Notes: a model not told the origin generated them from the letters alone. A stretch of 50,276 nt of DNA from Streptomyces toxytricini (GCF_014649915.1 NZ_BMTY01000026.1:1-50276); one strand, 5' to 3'. Positions 24,047-34,594 are shown, numbered from the stretch's first letter. Made by a program: numbers and translations.

Positions 24047-24847
24047 CTACGACAGACGGCGCCACGCCCAGGTCATGGAGACCTCCAGCGGGTCCACGGG
24101 CGTCACCAGGCGCGGCAGCGTGTTCAGCCCGTTCGGCGGCCCGGACTGCGGCTCCACGCAGACGGCCTCCGGCTGCTCGTCGTAGACGACGACCCACTCG
24201 GCGCGGCTGGTCACCTTCAGCTCCAGCTCGCCGGGCCAGGTCAGGACCGCCTCGACGCCGTACGGCATGCCGAAGCAGTCGTCCCACGGGCCGGGCTGCG
24301 GGTCGGTGCGGCGGCCGGTGGGGAGGTGGTCGGGGCCGCGCTCCTCCTGCCAGACGGGGTCGAAGTCCAGGCGGACGTCCTCGCCGCCGGCGCCGAGGTT
24401 GCGCAGGAACCAGGGGTGCCAGCCGGCCTGGGCGGGGAAGGAGTCGCCGTACGTCTCCACGCCCATGGCGAGCGTCAGGCTGCTGCCGCCCGGGTCGAGG
24501 CTGACGGTCTGGGTGACGCGGCCCGGGTAGGGCCACGGCTCGGCGAGGTCGTACGTGAACGCGGCCTCGGTCGCGGTGACCGCGGCGGGCGCCGGGCGCC
24601 AGGCGGCGTCGCGGCCGAAGCCGTGGATGGCGTGCGGCGGCTGGTTGACCGGCAGCTTGTGCACGGCGGCGCCGTCGCGGAACTCGCCGTACGCGGTGCG
24701 TCCGCACCACGGCACCATCGGGAAGCAGCCGTAGTGCGCGCCCTGGCGCAGCAGCTCCGTCCCGTCGATGCGCAGGCTGCTGATCCGGCAGCCGTTCTCC
24801 TGGTCGACGGTCACTTCCACGCCGCCGGCCGACAGTTGCGTACTCAT
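24047..24847 (-). CDS. Aldose 1-epimerase family protein
   Basis: This is a 266-aa protein with the galactose-mutarotase fold. Active-site candidates are the His residues in QPPHAIHGFGRDAAW and AQAGWHPWFLRN, and Glu in VCVEPQSGPPNGLN. It would interconvert alpha and beta anomers of hexoses or a sugar phosphate; the substrate is not determined. ATG 24847 is 7 nt after a TAGGCT -10. It lies upstream of pyrE on the same strand but has its own leaderless promoter. Confidence 0.85.
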   Translation of the reverse strand: MSTQLSAGGVEVTVDQENGCRISSLRIDGTELLRQGAHYGCFPMVPWCGRTAYGEFRDGAAVHKLPVNQPPHAIHGFGRDAAWRPAPAAVTATEAAFTYDLAEPWPYPGRVTQTVSLDPGGSSLTLAMGVETYGDSFPAQAGWHPWFLRNLGAGGEDVRLDFDPVWQEERGPDHLPTGRRTDPQPGPWDDCFGMPYGVEAVLTWPGELELKVTSRAEWVVVYDEQPEAVCVEPQSGPPNGLNTLPRLVTPVDPLEVSMTWAWRRLS

Positions 24848-24854
24848 GCGGCCG

Positions 24855-24860
24855 AGCCTA
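24855..24860 (-). promoter_or_regulatory. -10 box, leaderless aldose epimerase gene
   Basis: TAGGCT, 7 nt, then ATG 24847. Confidence 0.45.
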
Positions 24861-24881
24861 GGCGGTCCCGCCGGCGGGACC

Positions 24882-25796
24882 TCAGCGGCGCCTGCGCAGG
24901 GCGCGGCCGATGACGACCGCCGAGGCGAGGGCGAACGCGGCAGCCGGGGCGATCCAGCGCAGTCCGGCCCCCGCGCCGGCGGACGCCGGTGCGGGAACGG
25001 GAGCGTAGCGGCCGCGCGGCGGCGCGTGGTCGACCTCCTCGGCGCTGCGGCCGATCATCGTGCGGCGGGCGTGGGCGGCCTCGGCCGGGGGCTGGGCGGC
25101 GTCGTACGCGTCGGCGCCGTGCAGGCGGTCGAGTTCGCCGAAGTCGGAGATGCCGCCGAGGTCTTCGAAGTCGCCGTCGAGGAAGGGGTCGAGGGAGGAG
25201 GGGGGCACCTCGGTGTCGTACACCGACGGGGTGGATCCGGCATCGCCACCGTCCCCGGCGGCCCCGTCGTCGGCGGTGTCCTCCGCTTCGGCGGTGTCCT
25301 CCGCGTCGGCGGTGCCGGTGCCCCCGGCCGGGGCGTCCGGTGCGTGCGGTGCTCCGGCCAGGACGGCGAGCTGGGCGGCGGCCTTGTCCAGCAGCTTGCG
25401 GACGGCGGCTTCGACGGCGTCCGGCGCGAAGCCGGCGGCCCGCCCGCCGGCCTCGCCCGCGGCGGTGAACTCCAGGGAGCTCCCTTCGCCGGCCGGGGAC
25501 AGCCGCAGGTCGACGGTCAGCTTGACGGTGCCGCTGCCCCGGATCTCGACGCCCTCCCCCTCGACGGTGACGCGGTCGCCGCCCCGGGCGGCAACGGCGA
25601 GGGTGCCGCGGTAGGTGACGGTGTTCCCGCCGACCCGCAGTCTCAGCCTGCCTGCGACCCGGCCCGGGGCCGCCCCGGCGGCCGCCGCGTCGGCGTCCTG
25701 CTGGAGGCCGGGCACGCAGCGGGCCACCCGGGCGGGGTCGCGCAGCACGGCGCGGAGGCGGTCGGCCGGAACCGGGAGGAAGACCTGATGCTCCAT
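24882..25796 (-). CDS. SRPBCC/CoxG-like protein with C-terminal membrane anchor
   Basis: This is a 304-aa protein. Residues 1-150 form an SRPBCC lipid/ligand-binding fold: MEHQVFLPVPADRLRAVLRD, VARCVPGLQQDAD, and the antiparallel-sheet segments ending SSLEFTAAGEAGG, as in the CoxG (carbon monoxide dehydrogenase subunit G) family. A long acidic, disordered linker (about 160-235) and a C-terminal membrane helix IAPAAAFALASAVVIGRALR with RRRR end follow. No CO dehydrogenase genes are nearby. ATG 25796 lies 7 nt after TAGGCT. Confidence 0.78.
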   Translation of the reverse strand: MEHQVFLPVPADRLRAVLRDPARVARCVPGLQQDADAAAAGAAPGRVAGRLRLRVGGNTVTYRGTLAVAARGGDRVTVEGEGVEIRGSGTVKLTVDLRLSPAGEGSSLEFTAAGEAGGRAAGFAPDAVEAAVRKLLDKAAAQLAVLAGAPHAPDAPAGGTGTADAEDTAEAEDTADDGAAGDGGDAGSTPSVYDTEVPPSSLDPFLDGDFEDLGGISDFGELDRLHGADAYDAAQPPAEAAHARRTMIGRSAEEVDHAPPRGRYAPVPAPASAGAGAGLRWIAPAAAFALASAVVIGRALRRRR

Positions 25797-25803
25797 GCGG
25801 TCG

Positions 25804-25809
25804 AGCCTA
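25804..25809 (-). promoter_or_regulatory. -10 box, leaderless SRPBCC gene
   Basis: TAGGCT, 7 nt, then ATG 25796. Confidence 0.45.
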
Positions 25810-25863
25810 CCGACGCGGGCCGCCCGCGGGCCCCCCGCGGCGCTCCGCGATCCGCGGGAGCGG

Positions 25864-27507
25864 TCAGGAGTAGCGCGGGTGCGGGAGCGTCGACGGCGGC
25901 AGGCCCGCCACCCGGGTCCGCTCCGCATCGCGGGCGGCGTCGCGCAGCGACCGGGTGGTGAGCGAGCGCGGCGCGGGCGCGCCCGGGTCGACGCGCAGCT
26001 CGGGGGCGTCCGGCCCGCGGCCCGCGAGGACGAAGCCCCACTCCTGCGGCGGCGCGTCGCCGGCCCGGGGGCTGCGGTCGGGCCCTGCCGCGAAGCCTGC
26101 GAGGCGGCCGCCGGCGCTGTAGGGGGCGGTGGCGAGGCCGGCCGCGCGGAGGGTGGCGTCGACCGTCCAGAACGTGCGGGGGCGGGCGGCGGGGGAGCCG
26201 GCGTGCACGGCGAGGCGGCCGCCGGGGGCCAGGGCGCGGGCTGCGAGCCCGTAGAACTCCTGCGAGTACAGCTTGGTGCTGGGGGTGACGCCCGGGTCGG
26301 GCAGGTCGGAGACGATGACGTCGAAGCGGAGGGCGGCCGCCGGGCCGCGCAGCCAGCGGAACGCGTCCTGTGTGACGACGGTGGTGCGCGGGTCCTCGTA
26401 GACGCGCCCGTTGAGCGCGGACAGCATCGGGTCGGTGCGGGCGAGGCGGACCACGCCGGGGTCGAGGTCGACGACGGTCACGGAGGCCACGCCGGGGTGG
26501 CGCAGCACCTCGCGGGCGGCGAGGCCGTCGCCGCCGCCGAGGACGAGGACCCGCTCGTGCGGGCCGGTCATGGCGGGGTGGACGAGCGCCTCGTGGTAGC
26601 GGTACTCGTCGTAGCCGCTGACCCGCAGGCGCCCGTCGAGGAACAGGTCGAGGGAGTGCGGCGAGCCGGCGGCGGGGCCGGTGAGGACGAGCTCCTGCAT
26701 GCCGGTCTGCCGGGCGACGCGGACCTCCCCGCCGTAGACGGCCCGGCGGGCGACCTCCTCGAAGTCGTCGGCGAGGACGGTCGCGGCGCCGAGGACGGCG
26801 AGGACGGCGGCGTTCGCGGCGAGGAGCAGCCGGCGCCAGCGGGGGCTGAGGTCGCCGCGGAACAGCCACAGGACCAGTCCGGCGCCGGCGACGGCGTTGA
26901 CGGTTCCGGTCAGGAGGGCGCCCGTGAGCTGGCCGAGCACCGGCAGCACCAGGAAGGGGAAGGCGAGGCCGCCGACGAGGGCGCCCACGTAGTCGGCGGC
27001 GAACAGGTCGGCGACCGCGCCGCCGGCGTCCTGCCTGCGGATCCGCTGGATGAGGGCCATCAGCAGCGGGATCTCCGCGCCGATCAGCACTCCGATCAGG
27101 AGGGAGAACGCGACGAGCGCCGGCCGGGACTCGCCCAGCCAGGCGAAGGTCGCGTACAGCGCCATCGCCGACAGTCCGCCGAGCAGGGCGAGGCCCGCCT
27201 CGATGAGGGCGAACCCGACGGCGGGCCGGGTCCGCAGCCGCTTGGCCAGCAGGGAGCCGACGCCCATCGCGAAGACCATGACGGACAGCACGACGGACGT
27301 CTGGGTGACGGAGTCCCCGATGAGGTAGGAGCCGAGGGCCAGCAGTTCCAGCTCGTAGACGAGGCCGCAGGCGGCGCAGACGAAGACGGTGGCCAGGACG
27401 AGGAGTCGGCCGGTCCGGGGCCGTACGGGGAGGGCGGCCGCCGGCGCCGCCGCGCCCGGCGGCTCCGGAGCCGGGCGCACCCGGCGGGGGACGGAACGGT
27501 CGATCAT
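25864..27507 (-). CDS. Membrane-anchored spermidine-synthase-like methyltransferase-fold protein
   Basis: This is a 547-aa protein. The N-terminal half has about seven membrane helices (35-250), and the C-terminal half is a polyamine-synthase Rossmann domain with VLVLGGGDGLAAREVLRHPG, VTVVDLDPGVVRLAR and the catalytic-type VIVSDLPDPGVTPSTKLYS. Spermidine synthases transfer aminopropyl groups from decarboxylated SAM to putrescine. Fused membrane forms are common in actinobacteria and their acceptor is uncertain. The ATG lies 7 nt after a TACGGT -10. Confidence 0.85.
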   Translation of the reverse strand: MIDRSVPRRVRPAPEPPGAAAPAAALPVRPRTGRLLVLATVFVCAACGLVYELELLALGSYLIGDSVTQTSVVLSVMVFAMGVGSLLAKRLRTRPAVGFALIEAGLALLGGLSAMALYATFAWLGESRPALVAFSLLIGVLIGAEIPLLMALIQRIRRQDAGGAVADLFAADYVGALVGGLAFPFLVLPVLGQLTGALLTGTVNAVAGAGLVLWLFRGDLSPRWRRLLLAANAAVLAVLGAATVLADDFEEVARRAVYGGEVRVARQTGMQELVLTGPAAGSPHSLDLFLDGRLRVSGYDEYRYHEALVHPAMTGPHERVLVLGGGDGLAAREVLRHPGVASVTVVDLDPGVVRLARTDPMLSALNGRVYEDPRTTVVTQDAFRWLRGPAAALRFDVIVSDLPDPGVTPSTKLYSQEFYGLAARALAPGGRLAVHAGSPAARPRTFWTVDATLRAAGLATAPYSAGGRLAGFAAGPDRSPRAGDAPPQEWGFVLAGRGPDAPELRVDPGAPAPRSLTTRSLRDAARDAERTRVAGLPPSTLPHPRYS

Positions 27508-27514
27508 GCAGCGA

Positions 27515-27520
27515 ACCGTA
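27515..27520 (-). promoter_or_regulatory. -10 box, leaderless spermidine-synthase-like gene
   Basis: TACGGT, 7 nt, then ATG 27507. A CACCCA-CA-TGGGTG dyad lies 25 bp further upstream (27545-27558). Confidence 0.45.
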
Positions 27521-27701
27521 CGTCACCGCCCACGGGCATCAAGTCACCCACATGGGTGCAAGTGCCCGCTTGTTCCAGCCGGTTGGCGCAACGCGCAGTG
27601 CCGGTCCGCGCGGGCCGCGAGACCCCGCACCCCCGGCCCCGGCGGTGATTTGCGCAGCCAAGGGCGGCTGCGGCGCCCGGGCGGGGGCGCACCGGAGGCC
27701 G

Positions 27702-28244
27702 CTAGGGCGCGACGGGCTGCAACGCGCCGGCCGGTGCACCCGCGCGCACCCCGACCCTCGTACGGGTGGCCACCAACTGGCCTTCCTGCGGGTAGGCGTG
27801 CCAGGTACGCCAGCGCACCTGCCCCTCGTGGCGCTGCGCGAGCATCGCGGTGAAGGCGTGCGGGCTGCCGGGAAAGGTTCCGGCCAATCCGTTCGGGTGG
27901 TCCGCGACCAGGGCGAGCAGCTCCTGCGCCCGGCCCGCGAAGGAGCCCTGCGACAGGGTCTCGACGCGGGCGGCGAACTCGTACTCCCAGCCGCTCATCC
28001 GCTTCGCCACGCCGAGCGGGAGGGGCGTGCTGCTGCCGGGCATGCAGGCGACCGTCTCCGAGCAGACGACCTCGCCCTCCTCCAGGAGCACCTGGTGCGA
28101 GGCCCCCAGAAGGCGCAACTCCAGCTTGGCGCCGTTCAGTTCGAGGTTCAGCACGGCCAGGGCGGGCAGCCGGTCGCGGCCCAGGGCCCAGGCCAGGTCG
28201 GCAGCACGCGTGTCGGTGTAAGTGGTCTGGAGGGTCGTGAGCAT
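27702..28244 (-). CDS. DUF2617 family protein
   Basis: This is a 180-aa protein starting MLTTLQTTYTDTRAADLAWA. It has LNLELNGAKLELRLLGASHQ, ETVACMPGSSTPLPL and KRMSGWEYEFAARVETLSQG, characteristic of the actinobacterial DUF2617 family. The function is unknown. The start at 28244 is chosen because GGAG lies 7 nt upstream and homology starts here. It sits upstream of the spermidine-synthase-like gene on the same strand and could form one unit with it. Confidence 0.8.
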   Translation of the reverse strand: MLTTLQTTYTDTRAADLAWALGRDRLPALAVLNLELNGAKLELRLLGASHQVLLEEGEVVCSETVACMPGSSTPLPLGVAKRMSGWEYEFAARVETLSQGSFAGRAQELLALVADHPNGLAGTFPGSPHAFTAMLAQRHEGQVRWRTWHAYPQEGQLVATRTRVGVRAGAPAGALQPVAP

Positions 28245-28514
28245 GAGTCGGCTCCGCAAACGCGCGAGGGAGAGGGGCCGGACCCCGCCAGCGGTGGTCA
28301 ACGGGTGGGGGGAAACCGGCTCGGGCCACAGGAGGTCCCGCGAGGCCCGGGGACTGGTCTACTCAACCGAGGGAATCATGAAAGGCACGGCACTCACAGC
28401 GTTTTTACCCAACTTGGTTGGGTTTACATCCCCGCGGGGGCCCGCCAGTTCACGTGTTCACCGGCAGCATTTCCGAACCCCGGCACTTGACCCTTCCGGG
28501 TGGTGGGCACGGGG
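28245..28514. other. Intergenic region upstream of the DUF2617 gene
   Basis: This spacer, together with the terminator to its right, separates two same-strand genes by 330 bp. It includes an A/T-rich patch with the dyad ACCCAAC-TTG-GTTGGGT (around 28406-28422). On the reverse strand this reads GTTGGGTAAAA and may be part of the DUF2617 promoter or a regulator site. No RNA gene is recognised. Confidence 0.45.
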
Positions 28515-28546
28515 GCGCCCGGCGGCTTCCATGCGCCGCCGGGCGC
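28515..28546 (-). terminator. Terminator of the Ser/Cys-tail protein gene
   Basis: GCGCCCGGCGGC (28515-28526) and GCCGCCGGGCGC (28535-28546) form a perfect 12-bp stem 29 bp past the stop codon. Confidence 0.65.
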
Positions 28547-28574
28547 TCCGTGCGCGCGGTGCAGCTGCCCCGTG

Positions 28575-28901
28575 TCAGCTGCCGCCGCCGCAGCCCCCGC
28601 CCCCGCAGGACGAGGACGAGGAGGACCCGCAGGACGAGGAGGATCCGCAGGAGGAGGAAGACCCGCAGGAGGACGACGAGGGCGAGTCGCCGACCCACCA
28701 GCCGGAGTCGGACGAGGACGAGGACGACGGCGTGGACGACGCCGACGCCCAGGAAGAAGAGGAAGAGGAAGAGCCGTGCCGCGTGCCGGCGGACTTGGAC
28801 AGGGACGTGGTGGCCGCGGCGGCGCCCTTGAGGGCCACGACCACGGTGATCACGAGGCCGGCGACGAGCGCGGCCACCACGATGAGAAGAGCCAGGACCA
28901 T
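28575..28901 (-). CDS. Small single-pass membrane protein with Ser/Cys/Gly repeat tail
   Basis: This is a 108-aa protein. Residues 2-24 are one membrane helix (MVLALLIVVAALVAGLVITV), followed by a short polar linker. A Ser-rich tail ends in GSSSSC-type units with Cys79, 85, 91, 99 and 104 and a Gly-rich CGGGGCGGGS end. ATG 28901 has AAGGGGG 7 nt upstream. I do not recognise a family. Regular Cys spacing suggests metal binding, disulfides or modification of the tail; this is inference. The tail resembles Gly/Cys tails of TIGR04222 membrane proteins in composition only. Confidence 0.65.
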   Translation of the reverse strand: MVLALLIVVAALVAGLVITVVVALKGAAAATTSLSKSAGTRHGSSSSSSSWASASSTPSSSSSSDSGWWVGDSPSSSSCGSSSSCGSSSSCGSSSSSSCGGGGCGGGS

Positions 28902-29002
28902 CGTCCGACCCCCTTTGCCTAGGCCTCGGTCCCCCGAGGAGCGGGATCCCCGCGTCCCGCGTGGGGCAAAGATGCCCCGGCGCCGTCCCGGCCAAAGCGC
29001 AC

Positions 29003-29032
29003 TTGAGCAACTCCAGAGGTTCGCCCCAGGAT
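29003..29032 (+). promoter_or_regulatory. Promoter of aminotransferase gene
   Basis: TTGAGC (29003-29008), an 18-nt spacer and CAGGAT (29027-29032) lead to a leaderless ATG at 29040. Confidence 0.5.
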
Positions 29033-29039
29033 GGCGCCC

Positions 29040-30227
29040 ATGACCGAACCCGCGGCCGGCCGCCGCCCCCTCCTCAACCGCCGTCTGGCGCCCTTCGGCA
29101 CGACGATCTTCGCGGAGATGTCCGCGCTGGCCGCGCGCACCGGCTCCATCAACCTCGGCCAGGGATTCCCCGACACCGACGGGCCCGCGCAGATCGCCGA
29201 GGCCGCCTCCCGCGCCGTTCTGACCGGGCTCGGCAACCAGTACCCGCCCGGCCCCGGCGTCCCCGAGCTGCGGGCCGCCGTCGCCCGCCACCAGGAGCGC
29301 TTCTACGGGCTGTCCTGGGACCCGGACGCCGAGGTGCTGGTCACCGCGGGTGCGACCGAGGCGATCGCCGCGTCACTGCTGGCGCTACTCGAACCGGGCG
29401 ACGAGGTCGTCGCCCTGGAGCCGTACTACGACTCATACGCCGCCTGCATCGCCATGGCCGGCGCCGCCCGCGTCCCGGTCACGCTCCGCCCGCACGGCGG
29501 CGCGTTCGCCCTCGACGTCGACGAGCTGCGCGCCGCGGTCACGCCGCGGACCCGCCTGCTGCTGCTGAACAGCCCGCACAACCCGACGGGCACGGTGCTG
29601 GGCCCCGCGGAGCTCGCCGCGATCGCGGAGCTGGCGGTCGAGCGGGACCTGCTGGTCGTGACGGACGAGGTGTACGAGCACCTGGTCTTCGAGGGCGTCC
29701 ACACGCCGCTGGCGTCCCTCCCGGGCATGCGCGACCGGACGGTCACGATCTCCTCGGCGGGCAAGACGTTCTCGTTCACCGGCTGGAAGGTCGGCTGGGT
29801 CACGGCCGCGCCGGAGCTCGTCGCGGCGGTCCGCTCCGCGAAGCAGTTCCTGACGTTCGTCTCGTCGGGGCCGTTCCAGTACGCGGTCGCGGAGGCCCTC
29901 GACCTGCCGGACTCCTACTACGCGGACTTCCGCGCCGACCTGGCGGCCAAGCGGGACCTCCTCGCCGACGGCCTGGCCGCGGCGGGCTTCGAGGTGTTCC
30001 GCCCGCAGGGCACGTACTTCATCACCACCGACATCACCCCGCTGGGCGAGAAGGACGGCCTGGCGTTCTGCCGCTCCCTGCCGGAGCGGTGCGGTGTCGT
30101 CGCGATCCCGAACCAGGTCTTCTACGACGACCGTACGGCCGGCGCCACCCACGTCCGCTGGGCCTTCTGCAAGCGCACGGAGGTTTTGGAAGAGGCGGTG
30201 AACCGCCTCGGCCGGCTGGCTCGCTGA
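29040..30227 (+). CDS. Class I/II PLP-dependent aminotransferase
   Basis: This is a 395-aa fold-type-I aminotransferase. It has INLGQGFPDTDGPAQIAEAA, VTAGATEAIAASLLALLEPG, LLLLNSPHNPTGTVLGPAEL, VVTDEVYEHLVFEG and the Schiff-base Lys242 in ISSAGKTFSFTGWKVGW. It resembles N-succinyldiaminopimelate aminotransferase (DapC) and kynurenine/glutamine aminotransferases; the substrate is uncertain. ATG 29040 is favoured over ATG 29031 because of its promoter geometry. The last 20 codons recur, diverged, at 31202-31264 beyond the toxin-antitoxin module. Confidence 0.9.
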   Translation: MTEPAAGRRPLLNRRLAPFGTTIFAEMSALAARTGSINLGQGFPDTDGPAQIAEAASRAVLTGLGNQYPPGPGVPELRAAVARHQERFYGLSWDPDAEVLVTAGATEAIAASLLALLEPGDEVVALEPYYDSYAACIAMAGAARVPVTLRPHGGAFALDVDELRAAVTPRTRLLLLNSPHNPTGTVLGPAELAAIAELAVERDLLVVTDEVYEHLVFEGVHTPLASLPGMRDRTVTISSAGKTFSFTGWKVGWVTAAPELVAAVRSAKQFLTFVSSGPFQYAVAEALDLPDSYYADFRADLAAKRDLLADGLAAAGFEVFRPQGTYFITTDITPLGEKDGLAFCRSLPERCGVVAIPNQVFYDDRTAGATHVRWAFCKRTEVLEEAVNRLGRLAR

Positions 30228-30244
30228 GAGCAGGCCGGAAAGGA

Positions 30245-30288
30245 CGTGCGGGCAAGGGCCCGGCTTCAGCCGTGCCCTTGCCCGCACG
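30245..30288 (+). terminator. Terminator after the aminotransferase gene
   Basis: CGTGCGGGCAAGGGC (30245-30259) and GCCCTTGCCCGCACG (30274-30288) form a perfect 15-bp stem with a 14-nt loop. It also closes the toxin gene from the other side. Confidence 0.75.
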
Positions 30289-30299
30289 GCAAGCATGGG

Positions 30300-30649
30300 T
30301 TACTCGGTGTCCTTCGGGTGCCTCGTGGACGCGTAGACCAGAATTACGGTCGATGTCTCGGGGCTGACCAGATAGCGCACGCGGCCGCCGCTCGTGACTT
30401 CGAACTCCCACTGCTCCAGTGCGGATCCCTTCCACTCCCTGGTGGCGAGCCTCCCGCGTAGCTGGTGCTGACGGTTCCAGTTCTCGCGGGACAGCGGCTC
30501 GGTGCGCAACGCCTCCAGCATCGGTGCGCACTGGGCAGCGCCGCGCGGCACAGTTCCTCCCAGCCCGTCACCGCCTCCGCGGTGCCGAAGATCACGTTCC
30601 ATCCGCTCAGGGGTGGGACGCTGACACGATCGCCCTTCTTCGGGCTCAC
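30300..30649 (-). pseudogene. Toxin-like gene of a toxin-antitoxin pair, frameshifted
   Basis: Frame 1 reads MSPKKGDRVSVPPLSGWNVI and GWEELCRAALPS, then becomes nonsense. Frame 2 picks up from APMLEALRTEPLSRENWNRQ through HQLRGRLATREWKGSALEQW to VYASTRHPKDTE and a stop. The total of 350 nt is one short of 117 codons, so one base is missing near 30520-30535. The restored ~116-aa protein resembles small RelE/HigB-like partners found beside Phd-type antitoxins in Streptomyces. Its ATG overlaps the antitoxin stop (ATGA). It is either inactivated or a sequencing error. Confidence 0.6.
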
Positions 30650-31131
30650 CCGCCCACCTCGACCGGCCCCAGGTCGTCCCCGTCGAGCGAACGCAGAGCC
30701 TCCTTGAGCTGCTCAGGATCAGCGTTGATACGAGCCGTCGCCCTCCAGGAGACGAGCGCGCGGTGCACGGCCTCCCGGGCACCCAGCTCCGCCGCATCGG
30801 AAAGCGCTTCCAGAAGCTCCACGGTGAACGCGCGCATCTCTTCCTCGTCGAGATGCCGCACCCAGGGGAAGACCTCCGGGAGTGCCAGCAAGAGCGACCG
30901 GGCTCCGTCGTCATGCTTCATCAGCGCCAGGAAGAGCCTGGACGCTGTCGTGAGGTTCTCCTCGGTGCGCTCCGCGTGCAGGGCGGTCGTCAGCACCATG
31001 TCGGGTGCGTCCCGATGCGTGACGCGCAGAGCGCCGAGGGCGGCAGCCCGAGCAGCCACGGCCTTCGGGTTTCTCGACAGGTCGGTGAACGAGACCGACT
31101 CGGGCTCGGTTCCCAGGTGCGCAAGGCTCAT
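30646..31131 (-). CDS. Phd/YefM-like antitoxin with long C-terminal extension
   Basis: This is a 161-aa protein. The N-terminal VSFTDLSRNPKAVAARAAAL followed by RVTHRDAPDMVLTTALHAE resembles the prevent-host-death (Phd/YefM) DNA-binding fold. The extension (70-161) is acidic and helical (AFTVELLEALSDAAELGARE) and may hold the toxin. ATG 31131 is leaderless (TACAGT -10, 6 nt upstream) and the -10 overlaps a large dyad, suggesting autoregulation. The 4-nt overlap with the toxin-like gene supports an operon. Confidence 0.65.
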   Translation of the reverse strand: MSLAHLGTEPESVSFTDLSRNPKAVAARAAALGALRVTHRDAPDMVLTTALHAERTEENLTTASRLFLALMKHDDGARSLLLALPEVFPWVRHLDEEEMRAFTVELLEALSDAAELGAREAVHRALVSWRATARINADPEQLKEALRSLDGDDLGPVEVGG

Positions 31132-31137
31132 ACTCCG

Positions 31138-31164
31138 ACTGTACTCAGATCACGTTCTGAGTAC
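31138..31164 (-). promoter_or_regulatory. Antitoxin promoter and autoregulatory operator
   Basis: GTACTCAG (31141-31148), an 8-nt spacer and CTGAGTAC (31157-31164) form a perfect inverted repeat, with further flanking matches GACT/AGTC. The reverse-strand -10 TACAGT (31138-31143) overlaps it. Confidence 0.65.
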
Positions 31165-31198
31165 CAGTCCTTGGTAACTCTCTGCGTTCACGCCCTTG

Positions 31199-31264
31199 CC
31201 CTTCTGCAAACACACGGAGGTCCTCCGGGAGGCCGTCAGCCGCCTCGGACGGCTCGCTCCGTGA
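31199..31264 (+). pseudogene. Duplicated 3' end of the aminotransferase gene
   Basis: The frame FCKHTEVLREAVSRLGRLAP and a stop matches the authentic C-terminus FCKRTEVLEEAVNRLGRLAR at 16 of 20 residues. It has no start. It marks the far boundary of the segment carrying the toxin-antitoxin genes. Confidence 0.75.
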
Positions 31265-31265
31265 C

Positions 31266-31321
31266 GGCAGAGCCCGGTCGGGCGCCGTGGTCGGTGGGAC
31301 CGCGGGCCCGGCCGGGCTCTC
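31266..31321. terminator. Hairpin between aminotransferase remnant and ybjN-like gene
   Basis: AGAGCCCGGTCGGGC and GCCCGGCCGGGCTCT pair at 14 of 15 positions. It follows the remnant stop by 2-3 nt, so it is probably the ancestral aminotransferase terminator, and it also serves the convergent YbjN gene. Confidence 0.6.
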
Positions 31322-31340
31322 GTTTCGCGGGCGGGAGGGG

Positions 31341-31877
31341 TCAGGACTCCTCGTCGTCCTTGCCGTTCTCGTCGGCCTCCAGGTCCTTCTCCAGGCCCAG
31401 CTGCTCCACGAGCCACTTGTCGAACTCGATGGAGGCGCGGACCCAGCTGACCGTGGAGGACACGAAGTGCTCGAGGCTGACGCCGGTGCCGATCAGCATC
31501 TGCGCCTCGCCGATCAGGCGGACGGAGCCGTCGTCGTGCGTGTGGCTGTAGACCTTCGGCCACAGGGTGCGGCGGTTCCAGTCGTCGATCGTCTCCAGGA
31601 GCCTCGGCTTCTCCTCGATCGCGTGCGGGCGGTCGTAGAAGGTGCGGACGGAGAAGACCTGCTGCTCGGCCTCACCCCGGAACATGAAGTAGGTGCGGAA
31701 TTCCTCCCACGGCGCCGCGAGGTCGCCCTCGTCGTCGACGACGTACTTGAGCTCCATCTGCTCCAGCAGCTGCTTGACCAGATCCTGGTCGGGGACCACG
31801 GGGCCCGCCGGTCCTGTGGCCTGCGGTTCGGGCTGCTGCCCTCCGAAATTCGGAATCGAGGCCGGGTCGATGCTCAC
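31341..31877 (-). CDS. YbjN domain-containing protein
   Basis: This is a 178-aa acidic protein. After a Pro/Gly-rich start it has LVKQLLEQMELKYVVDDEGD, FRTYFMFRGEAEQQVFSVRT and IDDWNRRTLWPKVY, then LEHFVSSTVSWVRASIEFDK, matching the YbjN (secretion-chaperone-like) fold. The exact role is unknown. The start is GTG 31877 with AAGGGAAG upstream. It lies downstream of clpB on the same strand. Confidence 0.82.
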   Translation of the reverse strand: MSIDPASIPNFGGQQPEPQATGPAGPVVPDQDLVKQLLEQMELKYVVDDEGDLAAPWEEFRTYFMFRGEAEQQVFSVRTFYDRPHAIEEKPRLLETIDDWNRRTLWPKVYSHTHDDGSVRLIGEAQMLIGTGVSLEHFVSSTVSWVRASIEFDKWLVEQLGLEKDLEADENGKDDEES

Positions 31878-32008
31878 CGTGTTCTTCCCTTCGTGCGGAT
31901 GGTGTCATCCTCCCCCATGGCGCCTACCCCGTGTCCAGCCCCGCACGTGCGATCCGCTCCGAGCGGACACGATTGGTCCGCCCGGAGCCGCCGCAGCCCC
32001 CCGCGCGC

Positions 32009-34594
<2,586 letters not shown>

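Noticed and set aside
28378..28450. Short frame starting MKGTALTAFLPNLVGF
   Set aside because: It runs into the antisense of the Ser/Cys-tail gene and its terminator, and has no clear ribosome binding site.
28690..28715. DSGWW in the Ser-rich membrane protein as kin of the DSGWR peptide
   Set aside because: A single five-residue resemblance in low-complexity sequence is most likely chance.
30245..30288. Hairpin after the aminotransferase as an RNA antitoxin
   Set aside because: It is a simple perfect stem that fits a terminator; a protein antitoxin is already present.
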